Source: Flavobacterium sp. KS-LB2 (GTDB lineage Bacteria; Bacteroidota; Bacteroidia; Flavobacteriales; Flavobacteriaceae). From it: 64,000 nt of DNA. This document shows, one piece after another, positions 33,880 through 42,661 of this stretch (the stretch's first letter is position 1; each line of letters opens with the position of its first letter). The notes beneath the pieces were generated by a model. The model saw only the letters and a program-made list of their open reading frames with translations, was not told the DNA's origin and searched no databases. Made by a program: the position numbers and the translations under genes. The stretch covers positions 1,612,001 through 1,676,000 of the forward strand of contig NZ_CP145904.1 of NCBI RefSeq assembly GCF_036895565.1, in the 5' to 3' direction.

Positions 33880-36123
33880 ATGGATGCTAAAAACCCTTAC
33901 AAAATTTTTAATAATTATGTATTAAGAAGCCCTTTGTTTTCCTTTAGTGAATACAAGAAGTTTACTTCACAAAAAACAATATCAGACCGAAATTTCAAAA
34001 TTCTCTGTCAAAATAAAATTTTCAGGGAGGCTCTTTTTTTAGCGTCTCCAAGTTTTTTTAAAGAAATGGATAAATGGGTAGAGGGTGAAATTGAAGACAG
34101 CGACTCCTCTAGTAAAATTAAATCAACAATCTTAAAATACTATTCAAGAATGTCTTCTCGTTGTACTCCTTTTGGGTTATTTTCAGGCTGCTCAGTTGGT
34201 GAGTTTGATGAAAGTACACATATTGAATTAGATAATGTGGTCAATTATAAACGACATACTCGTTTGGATATGCATTATTTGGTTGCACTCTCCCAAGATC
34301 TGATTAAAAATGTAAAAATTAAAAGTGAAATTCTCTTTTATCCCAATACAAGTGCTTATGAGGCAGGGGATAAATTAAGATATGTAGAATATTCATACGT
34401 AAATGGTATTCGAAAACACGATATGATGGCAGTAGACAGTTCGGAATATTTAGATAGAATATTAGATAAAGCAAAGGAAGGTTGTTTATTAATTGATCTA
34501 GCAAAAGAGTTAGTAGCAGAAGATATTACTTTATCTGATGCGATAGAATTTATTGAAGCACTAGTAGAAAATCAATTACTAATCAGCGAATTAGAACCTT
34601 CTGTTTCTGGCCCAGAATTTTTAGATCAAATTTGCTCAGTTTTAAAAAAAATTAAAAATGAATCTGTACAAGAAATTTATAATTGTTTAATCATTGCAAA
34701 TCAAAAAATAAAAATTCTAGATTCAACTATTGGTAATGATCCAAATGCATATCTAGAAATAAGTGAACATTTGAAAAAATTAGGCACTAAATTTGAATTG
34801 AACTTTTTATTCCAAACTGATACGACTATAGTAAACAAAAAGAATACTATTAGTAAGAATTTATTTAACAATTTGCTAGAAGTTTCAGATTTATTAAACA
34901 AAATGACATTTTTTCAATCAGACACCCACCTTACGGAGTTTAAAGAGGCATTTCTTAAAAGATATGAAACTAGGGAGGTGCCCTTGTCAAAAGCTTTAGA
35001 TATTGAAATGGGAGTTGGATATAAACAAAATAATAAGTTTGGAGATTTAAACCCTTTGATAGATGATCTAATAATCGTCAATAAGAATAAAGAGAATGAA
35101 TATTATGATATAAAGTGGAGTCCTGTAAACTCAATATTTCAAAGAAAACTCCACGAAAATAAATCTGTTATTAATCTTATTGATGAGGATTTTTCTGATA
35201 TTAATATTTCTTGGGATGATCTTCCTGATACAATGTCAAGTATTGCTGAAATAGTTTACGTAGACAATGAGGAAAAAATTAGGTTTAGTGGAATGGCGGG
35301 AGCAACTGCAACTATGCTGCTAGGTAGATTTTCACATTCCAATATTCAAATTGATGAGCATGTTAAACAGATTATTAATTTAGAAAACAAAATTAATAAT
35401 GAAAATAAATTACTTGCTGAAATTATTCATCTTCCAAAATCAAGGAGTGGTAATGTAATAACTAGGCCTGAGCTACGTGATTATGAAATTCCATACTTAG
35501 CAAGATCAATAAAGCCTGAGGCAAGGCAATTAACTATTAACGATTTGAGAGTTTCTGTTGATAATAGCGGAAAAATAATCTTGAGGTCGAACAAACTAAA
35601 CAAAGAGGTAAAACCAATGATGGCAAATGCACATAATCATACCAATAATTCACTACCTATATATCACTTTTTATGTGACATGCAGACACAAGGATTAAGA
35701 CAAGGAATTGGATTACAATTAGGAGCATTGATTAATAATTATGATTATATACCTCGAATTGAGTATAAAAATATAATTATTCAAGATGCAATTTGGCATA
35801 TCAAAAAGAAAGATATAAAAGCATTACTAGATTTTAAAAATGATGATGAGTTATTAGAAAATGCAATTAATGAGTTTAGAAATAAACTTAATATACCGAG
35901 GTTTGTGATGTTGATTCAAAGTGATAATGAATTAATAATAAATTTTGAAAACTTAAATTCTGTAAGAATGTTTTTAGATTCTGTAAAAAAACTTTATAAT
36001 TTTTCAATTTCTGAATTTTTATTTTCTGAGAAAGGTATAGTAAAGCAAAATGATAATTATTTCACAAATCAATTAATTATTTCATTTTATAACGAAAAAA
36101 AATTAAGTAAATCAAATGGATAA
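33880..36123 (+). CDS. Lantibiotic dehydratase, glutamylation half (split LanB)
   Basis: A 747-aa protein that matches the large N-terminal half of LanB: IFNNYVLRSPLFSF at the start, the SSRCTPFGLFSGCSVGEF block at residues 90-110, and a C-terminal lobe with FSGMAGATATMLLGRF and later HNHTNNSLPIYHFL. This half transfers glutamate from glutamyl-tRNA(Glu) to Ser/Thr of the precursor. The elimination domain that normally follows is encoded by the next gene, which overlaps it by 8 nt, so the two act as one enzyme. The precursor lies on the other strand of the cluster. Confidence 0.92.
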   Translation: MDAKNPYKIFNNYVLRSPLFSFSEYKKFTSQKTISDRNFKILCQNKIFREALFLASPSFFKEMDKWVEGEIEDSDSSSKIKSTILKYYSRMSSRCTPFGLFSGCSVGEFDESTHIELDNVVNYKRHTRLDMHYLVALSQDLIKNVKIKSEILFYPNTSAYEAGDKLRYVEYSYVNGIRKHDMMAVDSSEYLDRILDKAKEGCLLIDLAKELVAEDITLSDAIEFIEALVENQLLISELEPSVSGPEFLDQICSVLKKIKNESVQEIYNCLIIANQKIKILDSTIGNDPNAYLEISEHLKKLGTKFELNFLFQTDTTIVNKKNTISKNLFNNLLEVSDLLNKMTFFQSDTHLTEFKEAFLKRYETREVPLSKALDIEMGVGYKQNNKFGDLNPLIDDLIIVNKNKENEYYDIKWSPVNSIFQRKLHENKSVINLIDEDFSDINISWDDLPDTMSSIAEIVYVDNEEKIRFSGMAGATATMLLGRFSHSNIQIDEHVKQIINLENKINNENKLLAEIIHLPKSRSGNVITRPELRDYEIPYLARSIKPEARQLTINDLRVSVDNSGKIILRSNKLNKEVKPMMANAHNHTNNSLPIYHFLCDMQTQGLRQGIGLQLGALINNYDYIPRIEYKNIIIQDAIWHIKKKDIKALLDFKNDDELLENAINEFRNKLNIPRFVMLIQSDNELIINFENLNSVRMFLDSVKKLYNFSISEFLFSEKGIVKQNDNYFTNQLIISFYNEKKLSKSNG

Positions 36124-37015
36124 GAGAATACAAAGAAATTTTATTGTTGGTGATAGCTGGCTTTATTACAAAATTTATTCGGGACCACAGTCTTCAGATG
36201 TTATTTTAAAAGAAATTATTGGACCATTAGTAAAACACCTGATAGATGAAGGAATTATTGAAAAATGGTTTTTTATAAGATATAGAGATCCCGATCACCA
36301 TTTGAGGATTAGGCTGCATTATTCAAATCAAAACAATGTGGGATCAATAATTAATGCATTCCATTCTAAATTAAAACATTTCTTCAATCAAGATCTAATT
36401 TCAAAAATACAAATAGATACATATCAAAGAGAAATAGAACGATATGGATTAAATTCTATTGACCTATCAGAAACATTATTTTATTACGACAGCAAAATGG
36501 TAGTTGATTTTCTTAAATTAATGTCTAAGTATGATAATGGTGAAGAATTTAGGTGGTTGTTTTCATTAAAAGCGATAGATTCACATTTGGAGAGTTTCAA
36601 CTATACTTTGCAAGAGAAGCAAAACTTAATTAATCAATTAAAAAATAGTTACCGGAAGGAATATGATGAATCAAAATTTTTAGGAAAACAACTAAACGAC
36701 AAATACAGGGATTTTCGCAATAAAATAGATGAATTTATGAATATTAATGATAATGGAGCAGATAGTTCACCTTTTCTTGATGTTTTACTTAAAAAAAGCC
36801 TAAACATTGAGCAAACAGTTATAGAAATTTTGAAACTTAAACTAAATAATGAACTTTTGGTTGACTTTAACAATCTGAATGCAAGTTATATTCATATGTT
36901 CATGAATAGATTATTTAAATCAAAAAATCGTCTACATGAGATGGTATGTTATGACTTTTTAAATCGACATTATATGTCAAAAATTGCGCGAGAAAGGCAG
37001 GGTCAATTAATTTAA
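36116..37015 (+). CDS. Lantibiotic dehydratase, elimination half (thiopeptide-type domain)
   Basis: A 299-aa protein of the SpaB_C/thiopeptide-type biosynthesis family. Visible features are the start DSWLYYKIYSGP, followed by the conserved WFFIRYRDPDHHLRIRLHY region with the Arg and His residues used in glutamate elimination. It should remove glutamate from the modified Ser/Thr to form dehydroalanine and dehydrobutyrine. Split LanB enzymes of this kind are known from pinensin clusters. The start overlaps the end of the first half by 8 nt, which implies translational coupling. A terminator follows at 37033-37060. Confidence 0.91.
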   Translation: MDKRIQRNFIVGDSWLYYKIYSGPQSSDVILKEIIGPLVKHLIDEGIIEKWFFIRYRDPDHHLRIRLHYSNQNNVGSIINAFHSKLKHFFNQDLISKIQIDTYQREIERYGLNSIDLSETLFYYDSKMVVDFLKLMSKYDNGEEFRWLFSLKAIDSHLESFNYTLQEKQNLINQLKNSYRKEYDESKFLGKQLNDKYRDFRNKIDEFMNINDNGADSSPFLDVLLKKSLNIEQTVIEILKLKLNNELLVDFNNLNASYIHMFMNRLFKSKNRLHEMVCYDFLNRHYMSKIARERQGQLI

Positions 37016-37032
37016 GCTGCGACGCTACAATT

Positions 37033-37060
37033 AAACCAATCTCGCAAAAGAGATTGGTTT
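37033..37060 (+). terminator. Terminator after the rightward lanthipeptide operon
   Basis: Perfect 11-bp inverted repeat AAACCAATCTC/GAGATTGGTTT with a 6-nt loop, about 18 nt past the LanB elimination-half stop, followed by a short T-rich stretch. Confidence 0.8.
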
Positions 37061-37096
37061 CTTTAAATTTAAAAATTAGCTCTTAATACTTATTTA

Positions 37097-37317
37097 ATGA
37101 CGCAAACAGATTTTATCGCTCATAAGAAATACAATAATAACATATTGATAGAACAGGATGTTTACGAGAAATATTATGAAGATCATTTTCTGGCTGTTTT
37201 TTAATACTGTTTTGATTTTCTTAATCTTGTATGCACAAGCCCGGATTGTGGCAAAAAATTCACTGATGAAGATATTCGCACACTGATCATAGTTTATGAA
37301 AATAGAAAAGAATCATA
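37097..37317 (+). pseudogene. Remnant of a small zinc-binding-type protein
   Basis: A 35-codon frame (37097-37204, starting MTQTDFIAHKK) stops early, and a second frame just after it reads LVCTSPDCGKKFTDEDIRT, with a Cys-x5-Cys pair typical of short zinc proteins, before a TAG. The two pieces are probably one gene broken by a frameshift or rearrangement. I do not recognise the family; the identification as a gene is weak. Confidence 0.25.
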
Positions 37318-37408
37318 GGTAACCTCTCATACATTGAAGACTTCTCATTAAAAGTATTTGACTATTTTGAAGCCAACATATTTAAAATTCAGTAATCGTG
37401 TCCGTAAG

Positions 37409-37692
37409 TGGAAAAACCGGTCAAATTGACCTCCTGATTTTAGGGTACAATTGATCCTTAAAAACTACTAACTTTTTCATGTTGTTAGCACCATACATTC
37501 GTTAAAAAAACACGGATTATGGCAAACAAAATAACAGACATGAGTAAAATTAGAAAAGCAATTAAATTCTACTGTAACGGAAAAAGTAAGTTATTTATAA
37601 GTAAATACTTATCTCTTTCTAGAAATACGGTAAACAATTATATTTCTTTATTTGAAGTGCTAGGATTAAGTTTTAAAGTAATTAACGAATAA
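37409..37692 (+). pseudogene. Truncated left end of an IS21-family element with istA start
   Basis: This stretch repeats the left end of the full IS21 element 1 kb to the right, nearly base for base: the GGAAAAACCGGTCAAATTGACC terminus, then GGTACAATTGATC and the ATG of istA. The istA fragment (37519-37692) encodes 57 residues starting MANKITDMSKIRKAIKFYC, with changes at a few residues, and ends in a premature TAA. Only one of the four subterminal repeats of the full copy is present. It is an old, non-functional relic. Confidence 0.8.
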
Positions 37693-37875
37693 ACCGTAAG
37701 GAAGTATTTCAAAAAGTGGTTCAAAGAATCTCAAGATTTTGATTTGCAAATTAAAGATAGGAACTTTGCTATTGAAGATGGAGACTTTCAAACTGTTCCT
37801 GATTTTGGTAAGGACAATATACCCGAATTTCTGAAATGGTTTGAAAATGCAGGAAACAATTTTATGGATTATTAA
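37693..37875 (+). pseudogene. C-terminal fragment of an unknown protein fused to the IS21 relic
   Basis: Directly after the premature stop of the istA fragment, in the same frame, 60 codons follow (beginning TVRKYFKKWFKESQDFDL and ending NNFMDY) with good acidic/hydrophobic balance but no start codon. It looks like the tail of a small protein, perhaps of a toxin-immunity type, joined here by rearrangement. The family is unknown. Confidence 0.3.
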
Positions 37876-38178
37876 AAAGAATAAGTTATTAAAGTAAAAA
37901 AAGGTCCTAAAGAAACAATTATCTAGCGGTAATCTCATAAAAAACAAAAAATCGAAAATAAAAAAACAAACAGTAAAAATGTGGAACTGAACAGAAAGAA
38001 TCGAGTTGGTCAAAAGCTAATATAATTATAGCTTTGATTATGAGAATATCAACAATTACTGGCGTTTTCTGGGAAATATTCAGCTAATAGTAATACTAAA
38101 ATGAAATCATATTTTGGATGTATTTATTTAGCAAAGGAAAATGTCTTTAAAAAAAACTCATATTTGAAATAAAAACGG
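37876..38178. other. Decayed AT-rich DNA between IS relic and nuclease-like fragment
   Basis: No convincing gene; only short coding-like scraps such as the frame ending ENVFKKNSYLK before the TAA near 38170. Confidence 0.4.
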
Positions 38179-38472
38179 ATGACAAAGAAAGGTGGAGATT
38201 TTGAAATACTGGCGATTGATTTTCTAGAAAAAATATTTGTAGAATTATCATATACGGTTACTAGAAAAAGAATTCAGAATTCAGGCTCTCAAGATGGATA
38301 TGACAATCTAGTAGAAATTGTAGATAGTAAATATAAAAGTTATTACATATATAGCGAATGTAAAGACTGTACTGGAAAAACCAGTCAAATTGACCATGCT
38401 ATTCCAGTGCAAATTGACCACCAGTTTCGGAGCAAACTGACCACCACTTTCCAGTTCAAATTGACCACCTAA
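38179..38472 (+). pseudogene. Restriction-endonuclease-like gene interrupted by IS21
   Basis: The first 63 residues or so (starting MTKKGGDFEILAIDFLEKIF, then QNSGSQDGYDN and YYIYSECKD) look like the N-terminus of a Mrr/PD-(D/E)xK-type nuclease: GGDFE at the start helix, a D in the QDGYD strand and the ECKD metal-binding motif. At about 38368 the frame runs into the left end of the IS21 element and ends after a further 34 meaningless codons. The rest of the gene was not found on the right side of the IS. The restriction-endonuclease assignment is by motif only. Confidence 0.55.
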
Positions 38473-38553
38473 TTTTGGGGTACAATTGATCATCAAAAAC
38501 TACTAACTTTTTCATGTTGTTAGCACCATACATTCGTTAAAAAAAGACGGATT

Positions 38554-40101
38554 ATGGCAAACAAAATAACAGACATGAGTAAAATTAGAAAAGCAATTAA
38601 GTTCTACTGTAACGGAAAAAGTAAGTTATTCATAAGTAAGTACTTATCTCTTTCTAGAAATACGGTAAAGAAGTATATTTCTTTATTTGAAGTGCTAGGA
38701 TTAAGTTTTGAAGTAATTAGTGAAAAAACTGATGCTGAGTTAGAACTTTTGTTCTCACACACTACCGTGGAATCAATCAGTCCCAAACTGCAGATTCTTT
38801 ATGATTTTTTTCCTAAAATGGAACGCGAACTAAAAAAAGTTGGCGTTACCATACAGCACATGTGGGAGCAATATATTGCCGTAAATCCTAATGGTTACCG
38901 AAGCTCGCAATTTGGACATCATTATAAAACATGGAGCAAACGAGTCAATCCAGTGATGCACATGAATCACAAAGCGGGTGATAAAATGTATGTGGATTAT
39001 GCTGGAAAAACACTCTCCATCATTGATAAAGACACGGGAGAAATTAAAGAAGTACAATTTTTTGTAGCCATATTAGGAGCCAGTCAATACACCTATGCCG
39101 AAGCTTCCATGAGCCAACAAAAGGAAGATTTTGTTACATCGGTAGAAAATGCTATGCGTTTTTTTGAAGGTACTCCTGCGGCAATTGTTCCGGATAATTT
39201 AAAATCTGCAGTGATAAAAAGCAGTCGTTTTGAACCCACCATTAATGAAACCTTGGCTGATTTAGCCGAACATTACCAAACTACAATCTTGCCTGCTAGG
39301 GCTTATAAACCCCGAGACAAATCATTGGTTGAAGGAGCTGTTAAGATCTTGTATCGAAGGATTTATGTAAATCTAAAAGAAACTAAATTCTTTTCTCTGG
39401 AAGAATTAAACCAGCAAATATGGGATTTATTGGATGCTCATAACAGTCGAAAACTCACAGGACGTCCGTACTCTCGGATAGAATTATTTTTAGAAGATGA
39501 GCAACAAAAACTAAGTCCATTACCACAAGAACGTTTTGAAATCAAATACAAATCCTTTGCAACAGTAATGCAAAATGGGCATGTTCAATTAAGTCAGGAC
39601 AAAAATTACTATAGCGTTCCGTATCAATATGTCAAGAAAAAAGCGAAACTATTGTATACCAAATCAACGGTAGAGATCTATCACAAATACAATCGAATAG
39701 CCATCCATCCAAGGAATTACAAACCTTATATCTATACCACAATCCCGGAACATATGGCTAGCACGCATCAATTTGTAGCTCAGTGGAGTGCTGCCCGCTT
39801 CATTGATTGGGCCAGTAGTATTGACGAGTCAGTAGCAGAATATATTATGCAAATAATTGAAAGTAGAAACCATCCTGAACAGGCTTATAAAAGTTGTTTG
39901 GGAATATTAAACTTCGAGAAAAAGGTAGGGAAAGAGCGATTACTAAATACCTGTAAGCGGGCACTTGGTTTTAAAATTTACAATTTTAAGACCATCCAAA
40001 ATATTTTAGAAAACAACTTAGATCATACTGAATTTGAACAAGAACCTGAGCAGGAACTTCCAATTCATGCTAACATAAGAGGAAAACAGTATTATAATTA
40101 A
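38554..40101 (+). CDS. istA: IS21-family transposase
   Basis: A 515-aa DDE transposase. The N-terminal helix-turn-helix starts MSKIRKAIKFYCNGKSKLF, and the integrase core shows KMYVDYAGKTL (first Asp), IVPDNLKSAV (second Asp) and RDKSLVEGAVKILYRR with the final Glu. The length is normal for the family, and the frame is intact, so the enzyme is likely functional. The protein binds the terminal repeats and works with the IstB ATPase. A truncated second copy of its start lies 1 kb upstream. Confidence 0.95.
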   Translation: MANKITDMSKIRKAIKFYCNGKSKLFISKYLSLSRNTVKKYISLFEVLGLSFEVISEKTDAELELLFSHTTVESISPKLQILYDFFPKMERELKKVGVTIQHMWEQYIAVNPNGYRSSQFGHHYKTWSKRVNPVMHMNHKAGDKMYVDYAGKTLSIIDKDTGEIKEVQFFVAILGASQYTYAEASMSQQKEDFVTSVENAMRFFEGTPAAIVPDNLKSAVIKSSRFEPTINETLADLAEHYQTTILPARAYKPRDKSLVEGAVKILYRRIYVNLKETKFFSLEELNQQIWDLLDAHNSRKLTGRPYSRIELFLEDEQQKLSPLPQERFEIKYKSFATVMQNGHVQLSQDKNYYSVPYQYVKKKAKLLYTKSTVEIYHKYNRIAIHPRNYKPYIYTTIPEHMASTHQFVAQWSAARFIDWASSIDESVAEYIMQIIESRNHPEQAYKSCLGILNFEKKVGKERLLNTCKRALGFKIYNFKTIQNILENNLDHTEFEQEPEQELPIHANIRGKQYYN

Positions 40102-40118
40102 ATTAAAACACAGTAATC

Positions 40119-40883
40119 ATGAATGACCCGAGCGTAAGCGAACGGGCGAAGCAATCCACAGTAACAAAAATGAAACAAATGAAGCTTTACGGCATGCACA
40201 ATGCATTTAAAACAGCCATTGAAAGCGGAAAAACAGACCATTACACGCTCGATCAGTTTGTATCGATGCTCATTGATGCCGAATGGGATGAAAGGCACAA
40301 TCGGCGTATTGCCCGCAGTATCACCAACGCCCGATTCCATTACAAGTCAAATATTGAAAATATCAATTTTGACCAAACCCGTAATCTGGATCGAAACACC
40401 ATACTGCGTCTGGGAGAATGTGAATTTGTAGAAAAAAATGAAAACATTTTAATCACGGGAAGCACCGGTGTAGGTAAAAGTTATTTAGGCACTGCATTAG
40501 GTTATCAAGCCTGTATCCAAGGTTTTAAAGTAAGTTATTTTAATACTTCGAAGCTGTTTGCTAAATTAAAAATGGCCAAAGCAGATGGTTCTTACCTGCG
40601 AGAATTGGCCAAAATTGAACGGCAAGATGTTATTATATTAGACGATTTTGGACTCCAAGCTTTGGATAGTAGTAACAGAATTACCCTTTTAGAGATCATT
40701 GAAGACAGCCATAATAACGGTTCTATTATTGTCACCTCACAAATCCCAGTGCAAGGCTGGTTTGACATCATTGGAGAAAAAACCATAGCTGATGCTATTT
40801 TGGATAGGCTGATACATCAATCTCATCGACTCGAATTACATGGAGAATCTATGAGAAAAAAAAGAGGGATAAACAAAGGGTAA
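40119..40883 (+). CDS. istB: IS21-family transposition ATPase
   Basis: A 254-aa AAA+ ATPase. It has Walker A TGSTGVGKSYLG, Walker B VIILDDFGLQ, a sensor region SIIVTSQIP and the arginine-rich C-terminus (DRLIHQSHRLELHGESMRKKR). IstB stimulates strand transfer and target choice of IstA. It begins 17 nt after istA and completes the element. No defect is visible. Confidence 0.95.
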   Translation: MNDPSVSERAKQSTVTKMKQMKLYGMHNAFKTAIESGKTDHYTLDQFVSMLIDAEWDERHNRRIARSITNARFHYKSNIENINFDQTRNLDRNTILRLGECEFVEKNENILITGSTGVGKSYLGTALGYQACIQGFKVSYFNTSKLFAKLKMAKADGSYLRELAKIERQDVIILDDFGLQALDSSNRITLLEIIEDSHNNGSIIVTSQIPVQGWFDIIGEKTIADAILDRLIHQSHRLELHGESMRKKRGINKG

Positions 40884-41047
40884 TATTTAAGTATATTTGA
40901 ATACTAATTAACAGATGAAAAAGAGTAGTTTTTAATGAAAAATGGGGTGCTCATTTTGCTCCGGAATTGGGTGCTCATTTTGAATTGGAATCAGGTGCTC
41001 ACTTTAAATTGGAATTGGGTGGTCAATATCACTGGAATTTGCAGTGA

Positions 41048-41470
41048 AGGAGTAGCCTCATGGTCGTTACAAATTATAAATTGGCCTTGATTTAATTTTC
41101 TTTATCTAAATGAATTCCAATCTATGTGTCGCATAGTCAACCTGAACTCCCCTCATTTTCATTATCTCCTCAACATCTTGATAATTTAACGTAAACCTAA
41201 GTTTGAAATATACAGCTTGAAGAACAATAGATTTTGAATAACATTGACCTATGATATTCATGGACAGGATGATTTAAAAGGCCTAAAGATAAAAGTTATT
41301 GTCAGATGTGACAGAAACGTTATATGTTGTTATAACGAAAAAATTTTGAAATAGCGTACTTTTGTTGTTACCAACATTTACATAGTTAAAAAAATTGAAT
41401 TAATTTATAAATCGAAAGTAATTCCAACTTTTCACTAATCTGCATAAATGAATTTTATGCTCAAAAATTC
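41048..41470. other. Gene-poor DNA right of IS21
   Basis: No convincing gene. A frame without a start codon (around 41245-41350, including DIHGQDDLKGLKIKVIV) may be the tail of a disrupted gene. A TACTTTTG box on the plus strand at 41358-41365 has no gene after it. Confidence 0.4.
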
Positions 41471-42661
41471 TTAGATTAAATCATTTAATATTACATACTT
41501 TAAAAACATTGCACTGGTCCATGCTGCATATTTTTTGGCATCATCGGTCTTCTCCATTGTATTATCCATAACTGATTTAATTATTAAAGGAATTGTTTTT
41601 TTATCATTAACAAGTTCACAAGCTCTAGCAATACCGTAGCTTTCCATTTCCAGTCCAATTGTTTTTCTATCATTAACTGATATCTCTTCAGCAAAATAAC
41701 CTTCTTTATCTATTACTTGTCTAACACAGGCTACCGGTTCAAAGTGTACTGAAGTTTTATCCTTTCTGGTCTTATTTTCATCCTGTATAAATCTTTCAAT
41801 TTGGGTCTTGTTCCTTTTAAATACAGAAATAGTAGCACTATCAGTATTGCTTGTTTCCAATTCTCTTTTAAATTCCGAAGCAGTTAATTTGCCCTTATCA
41901 ATAGTAAACACCTTAGTCGATACAATAACATCTCCAATATTGGTATCTTCTGGTTTCCCTCCCATAACTCCAGTCATTATTAAAAATTTAGGCTTAAATC
42001 GCAATATCATTTCTGTAGCCAGAATGGATGCATCTACCATTCCTGTAGAAAGTTGAGAGACATATGCTACTTTTTTTTCTGGCTTATCTATAAAACTGCC
42101 ATATTCTATATTATGCACGGTATTTTCAATTCTGCCTTCATTTTTAATAAGTGGAAGGACTTGCGCCATTTCATCTTCTTCCAGGGCTGTTATAATTACG
42201 TACTTAATATGCAATTCTTCTTTTATATCATTTATTAATTTCGGTTTATTTTCCAAGATTTCTTTTTTTGTATAGAGTTTTACTTGGTCTTTTTCTATAG
42301 AAGTTTTAACCTGATGATATCTACAGATATCTTTATTAAGTGAAATTTCATGATCTAAAAGCTCTTTTTTTATGACCACACCGTTTCCTTCCGATATGTA
42401 TATTTCATCAAGCAAAGGATACCTATCCTTAATTCCAGAAGTTAAAAATGTTCTTATTCCTTTCTGTTCTAAGGTAAAGAACGCATGTACAGCCAAAAAA
42501 ACATAAGTATTGTCATCCAGCTTTGAAATCACTTCATTTAGCTGTTGAAGATTTTCTACTAATTGAATGTCTTTAAATTGTGACGTTCCAAGAAATTGCA
42601 GATTTTTATCATAGTGTTCTTTCTCGTCGTAAACTAATAATACTACCTCGGATGCATTCAT
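41471..42661 (-). CDS. PNP-family nucleosidase with receiver-like N-terminal domain
   Basis: A 396-aa protein. Residues 1-110 have an alternating strand/helix pattern like a response-regulator receiver (VVLLVYDE, then YVFLAVHAF), but no phosphoacceptor Asp is present at the end of the third strand. Residues 150-396 are a PNP/MTAN-type nucleosidase domain: YVIITALEEDE, GVMGGKPEDTNIGDVIV, GLEMESYGIA (the substrate-binding EMES) and KSVMDNT (catalytic Asp). In the Detocs defence system a receiver-PNP protein cleaves ATP, so a nucleotide-destroying effector role is plausible. The start overlaps the stop of the upstream 1583-aa gene by 4 nt (ATGA), so the two are a coupled pair. Confidence 0.8.
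   Translation of the reverse strand: MNASEVVLLVYDEKEHYDKNLQFLGTSQFKDIQLVENLQQLNEVISKLDDNTYVFLAVHAFFTLEQKGIRTFLTSGIKDRYPLLDEIYISEGNGVVIKKELLDHEISLNKDICRYHQVKTSIEKDQVKLYTKKEILENKPKLINDIKEELHIKYVIITALEEDEMAQVLPLIKNEGRIENTVHNIEYGSFIDKPEKKVAYVSQLSTGMVDASILATEMILRFKPKFLIMTGVMGGKPEDTNIGDVIVSTKVFTIDKGKLTASEFKRELETSNTDSATISVFKRNKTQIERFIQDENKTRKDKTSVHFEPVACVRQVIDKEGYFAEEISVNDRKTIGLEMESYGIARACELVNDKKTIPLIIKSVMDNTMEKTDDAKKYAAWTSAMFLKYVILNDLI

Larger units (their letters stand above)
38368..41047 (+). mobile_element. IS21-family insertion sequence with multiple terminal repeats
   Basis: It carries istA and istB. The left end (38371-38396) and right end (41020-41045) form a 26-bp imperfect inverted repeat with 21 matching positions, starting ACTGGAAAAACCAGT and ACTGCAAATTCCAGT. 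Next to each end there are about four related 20-25-bp boxes (AAATTGACCACC on the left, GGTGCTCATTTT on the right), as in IS21-family transposase binding sites. No target-site duplication is obvious, so the flanks may have rearranged since insertion. Confidence 0.88.

Noticed and set aside
37666..38013. 115-codon minus-strand frame across the IS21 relic
   Set aside because: Phenylalanine-rich frame antisense to relic and AT-rich DNA; no gene-like features.
41358..41365. Promoter box TACTTTTG on the plus strand right of IS21
   Set aside because: No plus-strand gene follows and no TTG at suitable distance; probably chance.
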